In this document: positions 10,794 to 23,060 of the stretch, in pieces
How the letters are laid out: each line of letters starts with the position of its first letter
Numbering within the stretch: position 1 is the first letter of the stretch
Assembly (NCBI GenBank): GCA_028023455.1
Contig: JAQFVV010000020.1
Coordinates: forward strand, 9,717,092-9,781,091
Source: Epiperipatus broadwayi
Taxonomy: Eukaryota; Onychophora; Udeonychophora; Euonychophora; Peripatidae
Reading direction: 5' to 3'
DNA length: 64,000 nucleotides
Translations under genes and position numbers: made by a program
Notes under the pieces: generated by a model
The model's input: only the letters and a program-made list of their open reading frames with translations
Database searches by the model: none
Told to the model about the DNA's origin: nothing

Positions 10794-12180
10794 TTTAATG
10801 GTTTACATACCTGTGTGAATCGTTTATATATATGGTATATGCTTATTTACGTATTTAAAACCTAAGTTTCTTTTTTTTTTCTTAAAAGAAAATTATTTCG
10901 CGAACATACATATATAAGTAGTTCTGCATGGTACTCTTTTTTATGGATGTCAGTTGTTGACTCCAAGCACCAATCCCATCTACAAGTAAATAAGAATTAT
11001 GCTGGGAGAGATCGAGTATCAATTTCTAATAAACAGAGCTCCTAACTCTGGCTAGCTCATTCAGGGGTTGTGGTTGATAACCGTGGGAAAGAGGTGGGGG
11101 ACTAACCAAGTGCGCACGTAAATGCATAAATGATTCCCAGACTATATTAATTTTATTCTTAAATATTGCTTTTTAACTTTATGATATGATATAAGTTTTA
11201 AATGAATTAACACTGAACACACACACTTGTAATTAAAACACAAATTTAATATTTCTTAATAAAAAACAAAACAAAATCCCATAATTATGTACTGGCTTGT
11301 GCTCACATATTTGAATAACATGCATGCAAACACATACCCTGCATAGGTTCGTAAATATAACAAAATATATAAATTATAGAATACAAAGTAAATGCAAGAA
11401 ATCATTATCCAGTCTATTCATTTATAAAATTACATTGGGCGATATTTCAAATACTTCTTTGTTTTCTTTTAGCCCTTACACTTTATTATTTTATTTAAAA
11501 TAAGTTCTTATTTTCGAGATGACTGGAATTTAAGAAATTACTCGTATTATCTTGATTTTTTTCACCCAGGTGCAGATGAATGGTAATGTTCGCTGGCTTT
11601 GTGTTGTGACATAGTAAATAAGTGATTTTTGGTAGCTCTCCATTGATTCTGTAAGGCACAATCAATGGCGTTCGGTGAATGTTATTCTGCCTGTACTTTA
11701 GAAAGGGCTTCGCTCCTATATGGACAGCAACCGCAATACCTCCACAGGATGGTTGGCAGAGCCCAGTCCATTTTTGTCAGTTTATCCCAGCCTATTCATG
11801 GCTGAGGAATGTAAATTCTAAACTGATCTTTCTGCAATCTTGCGTGTGGCATTAATCTTTTTGGAATCCCTCTTCAAGTTCGGCTTTCAAAAACTTTTTA
11901 ATTAAAATACTATTGTTCTCTTTTCTTCTTTTTATGAATTTATTAATTATTGACCCATGCAGCCATATAAATACATGTGCTTCTAAACAAAATACAAAAG
12001 CACAAACCATATAACCCCCCTCCCTCTTGTTTCAAACTATTTTCATTTACCCATTTAAAATATATACACACACATATATAAAAAATAATTTAACTTAATA
12101 TCACTTTTGATCAAGTATATATATGCTTGCTTATATCATACTATACATTAGAACAGGGTTTGAACCAAGCCCTGTTATAA
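10794..12180 (-). repeat. 5' LTR of the non-autonomous element
   Basis: A direct copy of 6871-8278. The right limit is set by TSD TATAT (12181-12185) and the left limit by the primer-site-like tract. A third and fourth copy, inverted, are at about 13269-14582 and 17081-18494. Confidence 0.8.
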
Positions 12181-12316
12181 TATATTCATATATAGCCCTC
12201 CATTTATTAAAATTGTATAAACCTAACAGTCTGTGCAGCTTGAATTTATATATACAATTATATTTAAACTTAGTAAAAAATCATTTATTTAAAATATTAG
12301 TCTTAGATATTCTTTT

Positions 12317-12600
12317 AAAATTATTTCAAGTTTATTCTTTGTTAAAAGTACAGATGGTAAAGTTGTTTACAAGTTAATATTTCTTCAAAATAATATTTCA
12401 TTAAAGATTGACCAGATTGGCATTACTTAAAATTATTTCTAGTTTATTCTTTGTTAGAAGTGCCAATGGTAAAATTGTTTCCAAGTTAAAACTTGCTTAA
12501 AATTATGATTTAATCAAAGATTGACTAGATCTAGCATTTTCTTAAAATTATTTTAGGTTTATGATTTTTTTTAAACTTTGGGGCTGTAGGAGTTGTTTAC
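12317..12600. repeat. Imperfect ~113-bp tandem repeat, about 2.5 units
   Basis: Units begin at about 12317, 12429 and 12543 with AAAATTATTT(C/T)(A/T)(A/G)G. Each continues with TTTATTCTTTGTTA, a GGTAAA(G/A)TTGTTT segment and GATTGAC(C/T)AGAT. The same array is mirrored at about 12880-13140 in the other palindrome arm. Confidence 0.7.
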
Positions 12601-12880
12601 AAATTTCCACATTTGACCCAATTAACATTTAACTTAATTGGCCTTATGGTTAAAAGGTCAGTTTTAGAAATCAGTCGGTCGTAAATTCTGAAGGCTTTTG
12701 ACCATTTGGAGAAGACCCCCAGGAGAGTTTCTTTTAGAGGTCTCTCCAAATGAGTCAGAGTCAGGATTTACATTGTTTGATTTCTAAATTTATTTTTTTA
12801 TTATAAAACGAATTAAGTTAAATGTTATTTTGATCAAATAATTGAAATTTGTAAACTTATTTTGTCCTTGCAGTTTAAAA
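12601..12880. other. Centre of the giant inverted repeat
   Basis: The symmetry axis is near 12727. ATTTGGAGAAGACC (about 12704) pairs imperfectly with GGTCTCTCCAAAT (about 12738), enclosing a short core (CCCAGGAGAG). The pairing continues outward through AGAAATCA/TGATTTCT and AACATTTAACTTAATT. There is essentially no spacer, as in a fold-back read or a true palindrome. Confidence 0.75.
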
Positions 12881-13268
12881 AAAATCATAAACCTAAAATA
12901 ATTACAAGAAAATGCTTGTCTAGTCAATCTTTGATTAAATCATAATTTTAAGCAGAGTTTTAACTTTGAAACAATTTTACCATTGGCGCTTCTTTCCCCG
13001 TTAGCTTGGCCCCCACCTAAGTAATGTTAATCTGGTCAATCTTTAATGAAATATTATTTTGAAAAAATATTAACTTGTAAACAACAAACCATCTGTGCAC
13101 ACAAACAGAAAAATTAAACTTGAAATAATTTTAAAAGGTTATCTAAGACTAATATTTTAAATAAATGATTTTTTACAAAGTTTAAATATAATTGTATGTA
13201 TAAATTCGAAAAAACACTGAACTGTTAGATTTATACAATTTTAATAAATGGAAAATATATATGAATAT

Positions 13269-16200
13269 ATTATAACGGGGCTTGAGTTCAAAACCCTGTT
13301 CTAATGTATAATATGATATAATCAACATATATAGCAAGATCAAAAGTGATATTAAATTAAATTATTTTTTATATAATGTGTGTATATATTTTAAATGGGT
13401 AAATAAATAGTTTGAAGCAGAAGAAGGAATTATAAGTTTGTGCTTCCATTATTTTGTTTAAAACTTTTTTATCCAGTAAATAATTAATAAATTCTTAAAG
13501 AAAAGAAAAGAAAACAATATTATTTTAATTAAAAGTTTTTGAAAGCAAATTGAATTATGATTCCAAAAAGATTAACCACGCAAGATTGCAGAGAAGGTAG
13601 GTTTAGAGCCCCCATCAACCATGAACAGGGCCTCTGTGGAGAATTTGCTGTCCCTTAGGAGTGAACCCCTTTCCTAAACTACAGGTAGAACGACATTCAC
13701 AAGTTGCCAAAATGTCTTATAGAGTAAATGGAAACTACCAAAAAAAACTTCATCTGAGAAAGCATAAAAAGCCTTAAAACATTATTATTCATCTGAACCG
13801 GATGAGAAAAAATCAAGTAACACACAAATAATTTCTTAAATGCGAGTCATCTCTTTAAATAAGTATTTTCAAAATAATAATGTGTAAAAACAAAAAATAT
13901 TTGAAATATAGCACATGTGTAATTCAATAAAGTGATTGAAACTGAATGGTGAAATTTATTGCATTGACTTTGTTATATCATTTATATGTTTGTTATATTT
14001 ATGAACCTATGCAGAGTATCGTTTCCATGCATGTTATTTAAAATATTTGAAATAAACCAGTACATAATTAAATGGGATTTTGTTTTGGCTCTATTAGTGA
14101 AATTAAATTTGTGTTTGAGCTGCCAGTCACGTATGATAATTATCGAATGTGCTTTAAAGACAGATCATATGCATAAAAATTAAAAATAATATTAAAGAAC
14201 GAAAATTGTATATTAGAATAGTTTATGCGTTTGCGTCTTGCGCTAGTTTTTCCCCTCCACCTTTCCCCGCGATCAACGACCTCTATAACTAGGTAGCCAA
14301 AGGAATAGAAAAACTCTATCAATGAGAAAATTGATACACGATCTCTCCCAACATAGTGCTGACCCACTTGTAGATAGGATTGGGGCGCACAGGGCGGCAA
14401 CAACACGATCAAAAGATAAATATGCTTGGAAAGTGAAAGTAAAAATATAGTACAAGAACCTACTTATATATGTATTCTAAAATATTATAATTTCTTTTAA
14501 AAGAAAAAAGGGAAACAGGTTTCCACCTAATAAGTGTATACCATATATATCACGATTTGCACAAAGTATGCAAATCATTGCAATGGTGACATTAATGAAA
14601 GAAATATAGAAAGGAATATAGTAAAGGTTAAATGAAACAGATAGAACGGGTTACTTTGGAGGTTTGCACACTATAGTTTTATATACACATATACAGTACA
14701 TATTTTTTTTCAAAAAAGCTATAAAAAATGGCTTTTAATAGATGAAAAATTGCTGGCAATTTTACTTTATCTATATTGGGAATTACTCGGGATGGGAAAA
14801 AGACGAATTAATATTTTTGTAAAAGTATATTATGTGTTGAACATTCCATTGAAATTTTGTTGTTTTGATTTACGGTGGAATAATATTTACATATTCCCCG
14901 AGTTTATTTGTTTGTTTTTATAAAAAAAAGGGTTTTTACTAAATATTTAACTGCCCTAAATGTTTTCAAAAAATGTGGTTAAATAAAACTTTAAATGAAT
15001 TTTAATTTGGTATAATTGAAAATGATTGAAAAACTTTGGAAAGTAATGTATTGACCACTTCATATATGAATTCTGCAATATATACATCTAAACAAAATAC
15101 ATCTGGATTTTTTTTTGATCTTGTTTATTATATATGTGTGATTGTAAAGTCATTTTCTTTTGCAATGTGCGGCAAATATTATACTATACAGCTAATACTG
15201 AAATCTAATGGATTGATTTTTATTAAATAATATACTGTTATATATTTTCTATGCTTAGTGAATAGGATTATTATTTAAGTTTAATAAAAGAATTAACATG
15301 AAATACTATATCCCGCCCCGTTGAAATATAAAAGAAAGAGGTCAAAGAATAAGGTTTGAAGAGGAATTTAGATAAGAAATTAGACAGATTACACAGTGCC
15401 GAGGATGGAAGCCCGGGTCAGTAAAACGTGTAGGAATAGTTAACATGAAAATCATTATAATAGTTGTTAATAGGAATAGTAATAGATATATAAAAACGGC
15501 AAAAAAATGGATCAGTAGAAGGAAGGAAAGGAGGAAGGAGTAAGCATGATAAAAATTATTATGTTGAAAATAGAATGGAAATTTCCGAAATTCAAAGAAA
15601 GGAGGTGAAAAGATTTCAAAAGTTAGAACAGAAAATAGATAAGCAAGAAGACAAGGGAATTATTATAAATGAGGGAGTGAGGAAGAGCCTACTATTGGAA
15701 GGAAATTATAGGTAAAGATTTGAAGTCTAGTGAAAAGAGAGTAAGGAAGAGAAAATCAGGGAGTGAATCGCAGGCGAAGCCATTTCTCGTTAAGTAAGTT
15801 AAGTGCCGAGAAAAGATACGCGACAAAGAACTCATAAGCATAGGTGGAAATGTAAAAAAGCGAAATGATGGGAATATTTGCTAGTCATATGGCGGAAGCT
15901 CCAATTGAGCATTGAAAGATCTCACGAAGTATTTTTTGACAGCAATCCGAAAAAAACATAAAAAAAATGGCTCTCGTGAAAACAGAATTAGTTGTGAGAG
16001 AAATAATAAGACTGAAATTGAAAGAGAAGGTAGCAGGGATTCAAAATTAAAAAGATCTTAGAGAACAAGATTATGAAAATAGTCAGAAAAATGTATGCGT
16101 ATAAGAAATGAAAAACATTGAAATTGTCAGACGACCACCTACGACCTGAAAAAGATAGGGGATTATCCAATGTTAAAAAAAACGGTGCTAAGAAAATAAT

Positions 16201-18494
16201 CAAAAATATGAATATGAACACTGAATTCAGAAAGTTTTTTTATTTTGTTTTGTGTCTTTAAAGGTGATAGATTAATATTTATAGTATTTATTATATGGGA
16301 ATTTTTATAAGATTAAGTAAAAGGAAAGTAAAATTCTTTCTATCTCTTTGTATTTTGTGTGTGTAAGCTCAGAAAGAGAGTTAAGATGTAACAAATATAA
16401 ACTAATAAAGGAGGAATGATATCACAGATGCGTCGAAATGAATGGTGAGAGTTTAACTGCTGGATTGATCATGTACTATGTTTAGCACTATATATAAATA
16501 ATACAAATTTCTGACATGGATGACAAAATAGCATTAGATGCGAGATGATAAAAGTCTATTAATGTAAGCCAATAGGAGCTCCAAAGAGAGCATGCCCACC
16601 GCATACGGTTTTAATGTAAGACTCAGGGAAGTGGCGAAACTTGAAACGATGCTGAACCTGAAGGCTCAAAAAAAAAATCATCATTTTAACTATCTACACT
16701 TCTAAGACTCAAAAAAAAGAAATAATATCAATTATGAAAGTTCTTTCCTTTAAAGAGTTTTTTTGCTATATTTTTTTTTGAAGGAAGTGTGTATCAAATA
16801 AGTCAGAATGTGGAAAGTTAGTTATATGTTGTGGTCACATAAACAAGTGTGTAATAATGGTAAATTACCTTTTCCATTATTAATGTTGGGTTTGTCATTT
16901 TTACTTCTTTGGCATCTTTTTTTTCTCAAAGTTAAAAATTATTAAATAAATATTCAAGAATTTGTATTTTTTGTGTTCAAGTAATTTTTTATAATAATAA
17001 TATTTAGTTTCATTTTGTAGATTTAAGAATTAATTACATTTAAATACTAAAACGAGTATTTAAAAAACTTTTTTGAAACATTATAACAGGGATGGGGTTC
17101 AAAGTACAAAAAAAAATTATAATATCTGATATAAAAAGCGAGTATATATATACTTGATCCAAAGTGAACTTAAGTTAAATTATTTTTTTATATATGTGAA
17201 TGTAGATATTATATTATTTTAAATGAGTAAATGAAAATAGTTTGAAACAGAAGAAGGAGGGAATTTTTATATGGTTTGTGCTCTTGTAAAACGTTTAGAA
17301 GCGAAGACATTTATATTTATATGTGGAATTGGAAATAAATTGTAAATAAATTCATAAAAAGAGAAAAGAGAACAATAAGTGATTAAAAGTTTTTTTTCGC
17401 TTTTTTCAGATTCCAAAAAGATTAGTACCATTTGAAGATTGCAAGAGAAGATCGGATTTAGAAATTTATATATATTAAATCAATATGAGCAGGCTGGGAG
17501 CAGGGTTGGAAACGGGCAAGGATCTGCCAGCCATCCTAAGGAAGTGTTGTGGTTTTTTTTTACACAGAATTAAACCCTCTTTTCTAAACTACGGGTAGGC
17601 GACATTCTGGACACCGAATGATTGCGCATGCGAGAATCAGCTTGAGAGCTACCAAAAAATTACTTATTCACTACATCTTAACATAAAGGTAATTTGAAAA
17701 TTACCATTCTCCCCCCCAAGTGAAAAAAATCAAGATAGCTAAAGATGAATTTAAATACTGATTGATCTTTTTAAATAAAGAACTTATTTTCAGTAAAATA
17801 GTAGTGAGTAAATGAGAGAAAAATGAAATATTTGAAATAATGACTAATGTAATTTTTATGAGTGATTAGACTGAGATAGTGATTTATTGCATTGACATTG
17901 TATTCTAGAAATTGTATGTTTTGTTATATTTATGAACCTGTGCAGAGTATGTTCTTAATGTTATTCAAATATTTGAGCAAAATAGTACATAATTATGGAA
18001 TTTTGTTTTGCTTCCGAAATTGAACATTAAATTTGTGTTTTGTTACAATTGCACATTTGTTCAGTGTTAATTTCTTTAAAACTTAGATCCTGTAAATTAA
18101 AGGATTAAAAATTAATGTTTAAGAACAAAAGAATAATATATTTAAAGAATTGTTTATGCGGTTGCGTCCCCCCTTTGAATTTCCGCGATCAAAGATCACC
18201 CTGCAGTGAAGATATCAGGAATTAGAAAGCTCTATTAAAAAATTGATGCCGATCTCTACCCAGCATAATTTTTTATTTGCTTGTAGATAAGTTTGGCACT
18301 TGGGTGAACAACAGAGGTCCATAAATATGCTGGAGTGAGTGGTCCCACTGACGTACAGAGCTACGTATATATGCAATGTTTGCATTACAATCTTTCTTTT
18401 AAGGAAAAAAAGGGAAACTAAGGTTTTAAATATGTAGTAAGTGTATATTATGCATCTCCTCAATTCCCGCACGGAACAGCCGCAAATCATTACA
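13269..18494 (+). mobile_element. Inverted, degraded copy of the LTR element
   Basis: LTR-like segments at about 13269-14582 and 17081-18494 flank an interior with the gag-like frame at about 15508-16110 (ATGGATCAG... to AAATGAAAAACATTG). Frames are more broken than in the left arm. Recognisable pieces include FASHMAEAPIEH (about 15872-15915). It is a by-product of the palindrome, not an independent insertion, because both flanks are copied too. Confidence 0.8.
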
Positions 18495-19869
18495 ATATGT
18501 GTGTTTTTACTGGTGTCTATAATTGCAGTAAAATAGGCACTTATACAGGCACGTACTCCACGTGATTCTTAAGAGCATGAAGTTGAGGATTTCTGAGTTA
18601 AAGAAATATAAGCAATTTGGTGTGAAGTAACATACCAAATAAATATACTTTTATGACTATAGTAGGTGAAACAGGTGAATCTTTCCCCCCCATTGTTTCA
18701 TGAATGTATAATGATTCTTTATCAGAAATTTTTTCACTGTTCCACGACACAGATGGTAAAGCATTAACAAGTGTGTAATAGCATTATCATCAAATAAGGA
18801 TAAACAGAAAAGGAAAAAGGCAATTTTAATTGAATTCAAACAATATTTCTTAACAAAAATATTAAAACTTTATTTTTTCTTTCTTTTTAAAAGCCTTATA
18901 AGCAATACATAAAATTTTACTTATTTGTTTTTTCTTATTAAATATGTTATTGTTTTTTTTTTTTTTTTAAAAATTCAAACGATCATTAAATTACTGAATT
19001 AAGAGGGGGTAAAAAAAATATTTATTATGCTTTTTATACTTTTTCTCTCTTTTGCAATAACCCTTAACAAATTATGAATATTCATATTTTTATTTTTAAA
19101 TATTTGGAATTTTCATATTGATATTTAAGAAATAGGTAAAATTGTTCTTATAAAAAATATGAAAATAATTGTGCATTTCCTCATTCTAATTTTTATTTAT
19201 TTTTTAAACAATAAATCTGACATAGTTAAAGTTAGCCTTTATTTTTATATTATTTACAATGCAAATGTAAATGAGAGAATTAAAACTGAAGGTTTATAAT
19301 TTTATTAACTATTAAAATATTTTGAATTATAAATTCAAAAATTTATTAGAATTATTAGAATTATAACTTTAACCCGAAAAATTTAAGTATTAAACACTTA
19401 TGGATTTTCTTTTTATTTTTATATTCTATGGAGTATTAATTTTTTAGGTTAATAGATCAGGTACAGTTAAGATTTATTGAATATTTAGTTTAATTTTGAA
19501 ATAAATAAAGGTATGCATTATTTTTTTATTAATTAAAAAGTAAAAACATTAGTGAGAAAGTGTTTAAATATTTTATTATTTAAATTTTTAGATTTATAAT
19601 TTTTATTGAAAGTTGAATTTTTAGATCATCTATATTGATAAGATATTTTTATTAATGATTTAATAGATATATTCATTGGAAAGTCAATTGTATATAAGTT
19701 AGTACCATTTTGATTTTCTAATTTTTTGAAAAATTTAAATTGGAGTAAATATTTTTTTATAAGAAAGTATTCAGAAATTTGATTTTTATTTATTAAATTT
19801 TTAAGATTACATTTAATATTTAGAAGAATCATGGATGCAGAAATTTTATAAAATAGATGAAGAATAACC
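18495..19869. other. Inverted copy of the AT-rich left flank
   Basis: Mirrors 5511-6870. No gene. The short minus-strand frames at 18657-18839 and 19626-19832 are mirror shadows of equally meaningless frames in the left arm. Confidence 0.6.
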
Positions 19870-20315
19870 CCACCCCCAAGATTGATGTTATATCATGCAG
19901 AGAAAAAATATCAGAATATTAATATTAGTATTTGAAAAAGGTGACAAAGAAGATATTAGAAAATTATAGACTTATCAGTTTTTTATGTTTTTTACAAAAA
20001 GTTATCAGGAAGCTATAACAACTCATTTACGGCAGATTTTGGATTTTAACCAACAAAAGAATAAGCCAAATTTAAAAGTGTGGTTTTAATATAAAAAGTT
20101 CATATCAAAGTAATGAGAGAAGAAATAGAGAGGACTAATGAATATGAGTTGGTATTATGTTTTAAACTTTTAAGATTATAAAAATTTTGAATCTATAAGC
20201 ATGTTTGTCAGTATTTTCCCCCCCAATCCCAAAAAAAAAATTCAGGAATATAATCAATATTTTAAAGAATATTTATAAAAATGCACTAATAACAATTAGG
20301 AAAATTAGCATTGAA
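19870..20315 (+). pseudogene. Inverted partial copy of the RTE-like reverse transcriptase
   Basis: Reading forward it repeats the left-arm RT: a KGDKEDIRKL-like start (about 19937), NQQKNKPNLKV, REEIERTNEYELVLCFKL (about 20117-20170) and KNIYKNALITIRKISIE (about 20264-20315). The DYKKGF block is corrupted and followed by C and A homopolymers. The domain is cut by the N gap exactly at the end of the palindrome. Confidence 0.8.
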
Positions 20316-20415
20316 NNNNNNNNNNNNNNNNNNNNNNNNNNNNNNNNNNNNNNNNNNNNNNNNNNNNNNNNNNNNNNNNNNNNNNNNNNNNNNNNNNNNN
20401 NNNNNNNNNNNNNNN
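20316..20415. other. Assembly gap of exactly 100 N
   Basis: One hundred N, a conventional placeholder for a gap of unknown size. Left of it is the palindrome arm; right of it is unrelated sequence. Confidence 0.99.
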
Positions 20416-21370
20416 GATCCTCCGGACTAAAGAAGTCTCCTTTATTAGTATAGCAAGCAGGTGTGGTACAAAGAACCGATTACTTGGTAATTAATCTTTA
20501 AGAATACACCTTTGAAACACACTCTTGTTATTAATATATTTGATACACTTTAGAATCTGAAGTGACTATGCTCCATCAGTTCTGCCCGCCTTATTAAATA
20601 ACTTCAGCCTTGATCCGAGCCAGAATCTGGGTTAACTTGATTAATTTGTATCGTAAATTAGATGTAAACTTTATTGATAAGTAATATACCTCCCATCTAG
20701 TTTGATAGTATTCTTTTTGCTAAATTCTTGGCATATATCTAGGCACAAATCTCTGCATAACTGTGTATCATATTACTCATCCCTATGTAATAAAAGGGAA
20801 AATGGCAATGTAAAGGTTAATTAGCCACTGTAACGTTTTGTTTTATCGTATAAAGCTAAAATGCTAATCATATGTAAAATAACATTCACCTGCATGTGAA
20901 TCATTTATATACCTGAGTTTTAATATTTGCTACTCTGTATAATGAATGTATATTTATTTCCCTTCATATAAAACTCAATTATTAACCTGTTAATCCTATA
21001 TACCTTCACCTGCATGTGATAGATTATGTACATTTTGTTTTATTAATTCTGAATTTACATATTAAATTTTCTAAAATATATCACCTCTCAGTCTCAATCC
21101 TTGCTCATAGTCTTTATGAATCACTTGTTAAGTCATTTAATATTAGTTAGGAGGGATAAGTCTCATGTTCTACCGATTTGCTAGTAACGGAATGTGGTCA
21201 AGAAAGTATCAAGTGTAGCCTCAGGCAGGTCATTCGCTAGTGTGAGATTTGGAAGCATGGGTGAGAGAGTTGAGGTATGATCAGATGTAGGGTGTCACCA
21301 TCCTGACTTGGTCATCCTGTTTCTCTTTCGCCTGGACTCTCAGTCTGTTGAGCAAATGTACAAACCTGAT
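20416..21370. other. Unassigned sequence, no gene
   Basis: Slightly less AT-rich than its surroundings but full of stops. TTCACCTGCATGTGA occurs twice, at about 20885 and 21005. It directly precedes the second Gypsy fragment and could be part of that element or an unrelated insertion; I could not decide. Confidence 0.4.
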
Positions 21371-21958
21371 TGTTACAAATACAAACTTCTCAAAATTTCA
21401 GGCTGGTAAAACAGTTTGGGTTAGAGATCTAATAAAAAAGAAATGAATTCCAGAGACTACAATAGAAGTCCTATCTGAAGTTATACAAGTGATTCAATTT
21501 AAAAATGGATTACATATGTGGAGACAGATAAATCACTTATATGAATGTTTTTCTGAGACATCGTGTTGAATAATAAATCCGCTAGCAGTTAATTTCAAAT
21601 TAGAAATTACAATAAATGAAGAATGCAACAATACATCTTCAATTGAGAAGAACCATGAGATTACCAATCTAAGGAATGATGCTTGAGCAATAAAATCTGA
21701 AAACCAACCAACATAAATCCAGATTGAGATGAGAGCAGAAATACATCTACTCCCAGACATCAGAGGAATTGAATAAAACCTAAAAAATTTAGAGTTTATT
21801 TTCTAGAGTGAGAAGGGGTATGCACCTGTACATGTATTTATAATTATATAAATTAAACTATTATTTAAGCTGTGTAAATTTTACAGACAGGACTTTGTAT
21901 TGTTTCTCCCAGAAAGTAGATCAATCTAGAAAATGTTATGGTTAAAGAATTTGAATGC
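21371..21958 (+). mobile_element. Second Ty3/Gypsy fragment: integrase C-terminus and 3' region
   Basis: Similar to 2325-2809 of the first element. The frame reads GKTVWVRDLIKKK, then VLSEVIQVIQFKNGLHMWR, the C-terminal DNA-binding module of Gypsy integrase. A downstream stretch matches 2570-2809 (GATTGAGATGAGAGCAGAAA, ATACATCTACT). It carries about 80 extra bases near 21590-21720 that the first copy lacks. Everything upstream of the integrase C-terminus is missing. Confidence 0.75.
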
Positions 21959-23060
21959 TTTTATTTATTTGCAATATAATATTCAAGTAAGAAACATAGC
22001 TAATCCTCTTCAAATGTTATTATAACTTATTAATCTTAAATGATATTTTATTCTTGATGATTTTAACATCTCATCATAAAACTCCCCAGCTCACTTAACT
22101 GAATATTGTGTATAATAAAATATTGTGTCTACTTCACCAATTCTTCAGCTTTCCATTGTAGTCATATATTATTTTTTCATACCTCAGTAAACAGCTTGCT
22201 ATATCCATATTTTTATGTTTGTAATATGGTATAATGACAAGTATGTTGTAATTTTTTAATGCAAAAATAAAATACTTATAGATTATTTCACGTGATAATG
22301 ATATTTTTAAGATATCTCATTATAAACTTTGCCATCTATTCTTTTTCTACCCACAAACCAATGCAAGTACGGAATTTCTGCATCTACATAATTTGATTCC
22401 AAGCTTTAGTATAGATACCAAAATTCATGGATAGTTGTAAACAATATATGTTTTCACCATAAAAATGTTTATAGAATATATATTTTCAACATGCACATAC
22501 AATATCTATCCCATTTGTAAAACAATTTTATTTAAAAATTATTCACATTAATGTATCAATAACAATAATCAAAAAATAAATATATATACCATAATTAGAA
22601 ATTTTATAATTAATAAAGTTTAGGGTGACTTTTCTGTTAATACTCAAAAAATATATAATCTCCATTTTCTTCTAAAGGACAAGTAAAATTAGCTATACCT
22701 AAATGACTTTATTTCAATCTTTTTTTTTTTTAAAAAAATAATTAAAATTTGTTAAAAGTAAGTGTTTTTATAATGTCACATTTTTCTTTTAAAATTATAA
22801 GTAAAATTAGATAAATGAGTGATTTTACCTCTTCCTCTCTTTAGTAAAAGTAAATTCATAACAATACAATTTTTTTTTAAAATTATATTCATTAAAATAT
22901 CTCTTTTTCAAAAAAAAAAAAAATACTACTATTATAACTTTCTTCTTAATTATTTTTTTGATGAAAATTACTGATAAAATATAAAAAATAAATATCAAAT
23001 CTAACTACTGTATTTATTATAGTATAGGTATTTGTACTGTGAATAACAAAATTATCAACT
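21959..23060. other. AT-rich spacer
   Basis: No open frame with similarity to a known family. A and T runs at 22722-22738 and 22908-22922. Confidence 0.5.

Larger units (their letters stand above)
6871..12180 (-). mobile_element. Non-autonomous LTR retrotransposon-like element
   Basis: Two ~1.4-kb direct repeats (6871-8278 and 10794-12180) flank a 2.5-kb interior. TATAT lies immediately outside both ends (6866-6870 and 12181-12185), a plausible 5-bp target-site duplication. Reading the minus strand, the LTR begins TTATAACAGGG and ends CATTACA/CATTAAA. TGGTGACCC follows two bases after the 5' LTR, where a tRNA primer site belongs. GAAGAGGGGG lies two bases before the 3' LTR, where a polypurine tract belongs. 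The interior carries a gag-like coiled-coil frame and shows no protease, RT, RNase H or integrase. This suggests an element relying on enzymes supplied in trans. The LTRs differ at roughly one base in ten by eye, so the insertion is old or the sequence is unpolished. Confidence 0.75.
5047..12727. repeat. Left arm of a ~15-kb inverted repeat
   Basis: From about 5047 to the centre near 12727 the sequence is matched in reverse complement by 12728-20315. The anchors run in order: the RT fragment (5047-5470 with 19890-20315), the AT-rich flank (6300-6420 with 18970-19050), LTR 1, the gag-like region, LTR 2, and the 113-bp tandem repeats. Paired coordinates sum to about 25360-25455, so the pairing is collinear with small indels. 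This arm has the better preserved reading frames and the cleaner LTR signals. Confidence 0.9.
12728..20315. repeat. Right arm of the ~15-kb inverted repeat, low sequence quality suspected
   Basis: A reverse-complement copy of 5047-12727 that stops at the first N of the assembly gap. It differs heavily by indels. Runs of C or A occur where the left arm has ordinary sequence: 17710 (CTCCCCCCC), 18685 (TTTCCCCCCC), 19869 (CCCCACCCCC), 20215 (TTTTCCCCCCC then a nine-base A run). Such replacements are typical of uncorrected long-read sequence. Confidence 0.85.

Noticed and set aside
15988-16221. Hydrophobic minus-strand frame in the right arm
   Set aside because: Antisense shadow of the inverted gag-like region, not shared with the left arm at the same length.
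13269-18494. A second independent LTR element insertion
   Set aside because: Both flanks of the left-arm element are copied as well, so it is part of the palindrome.
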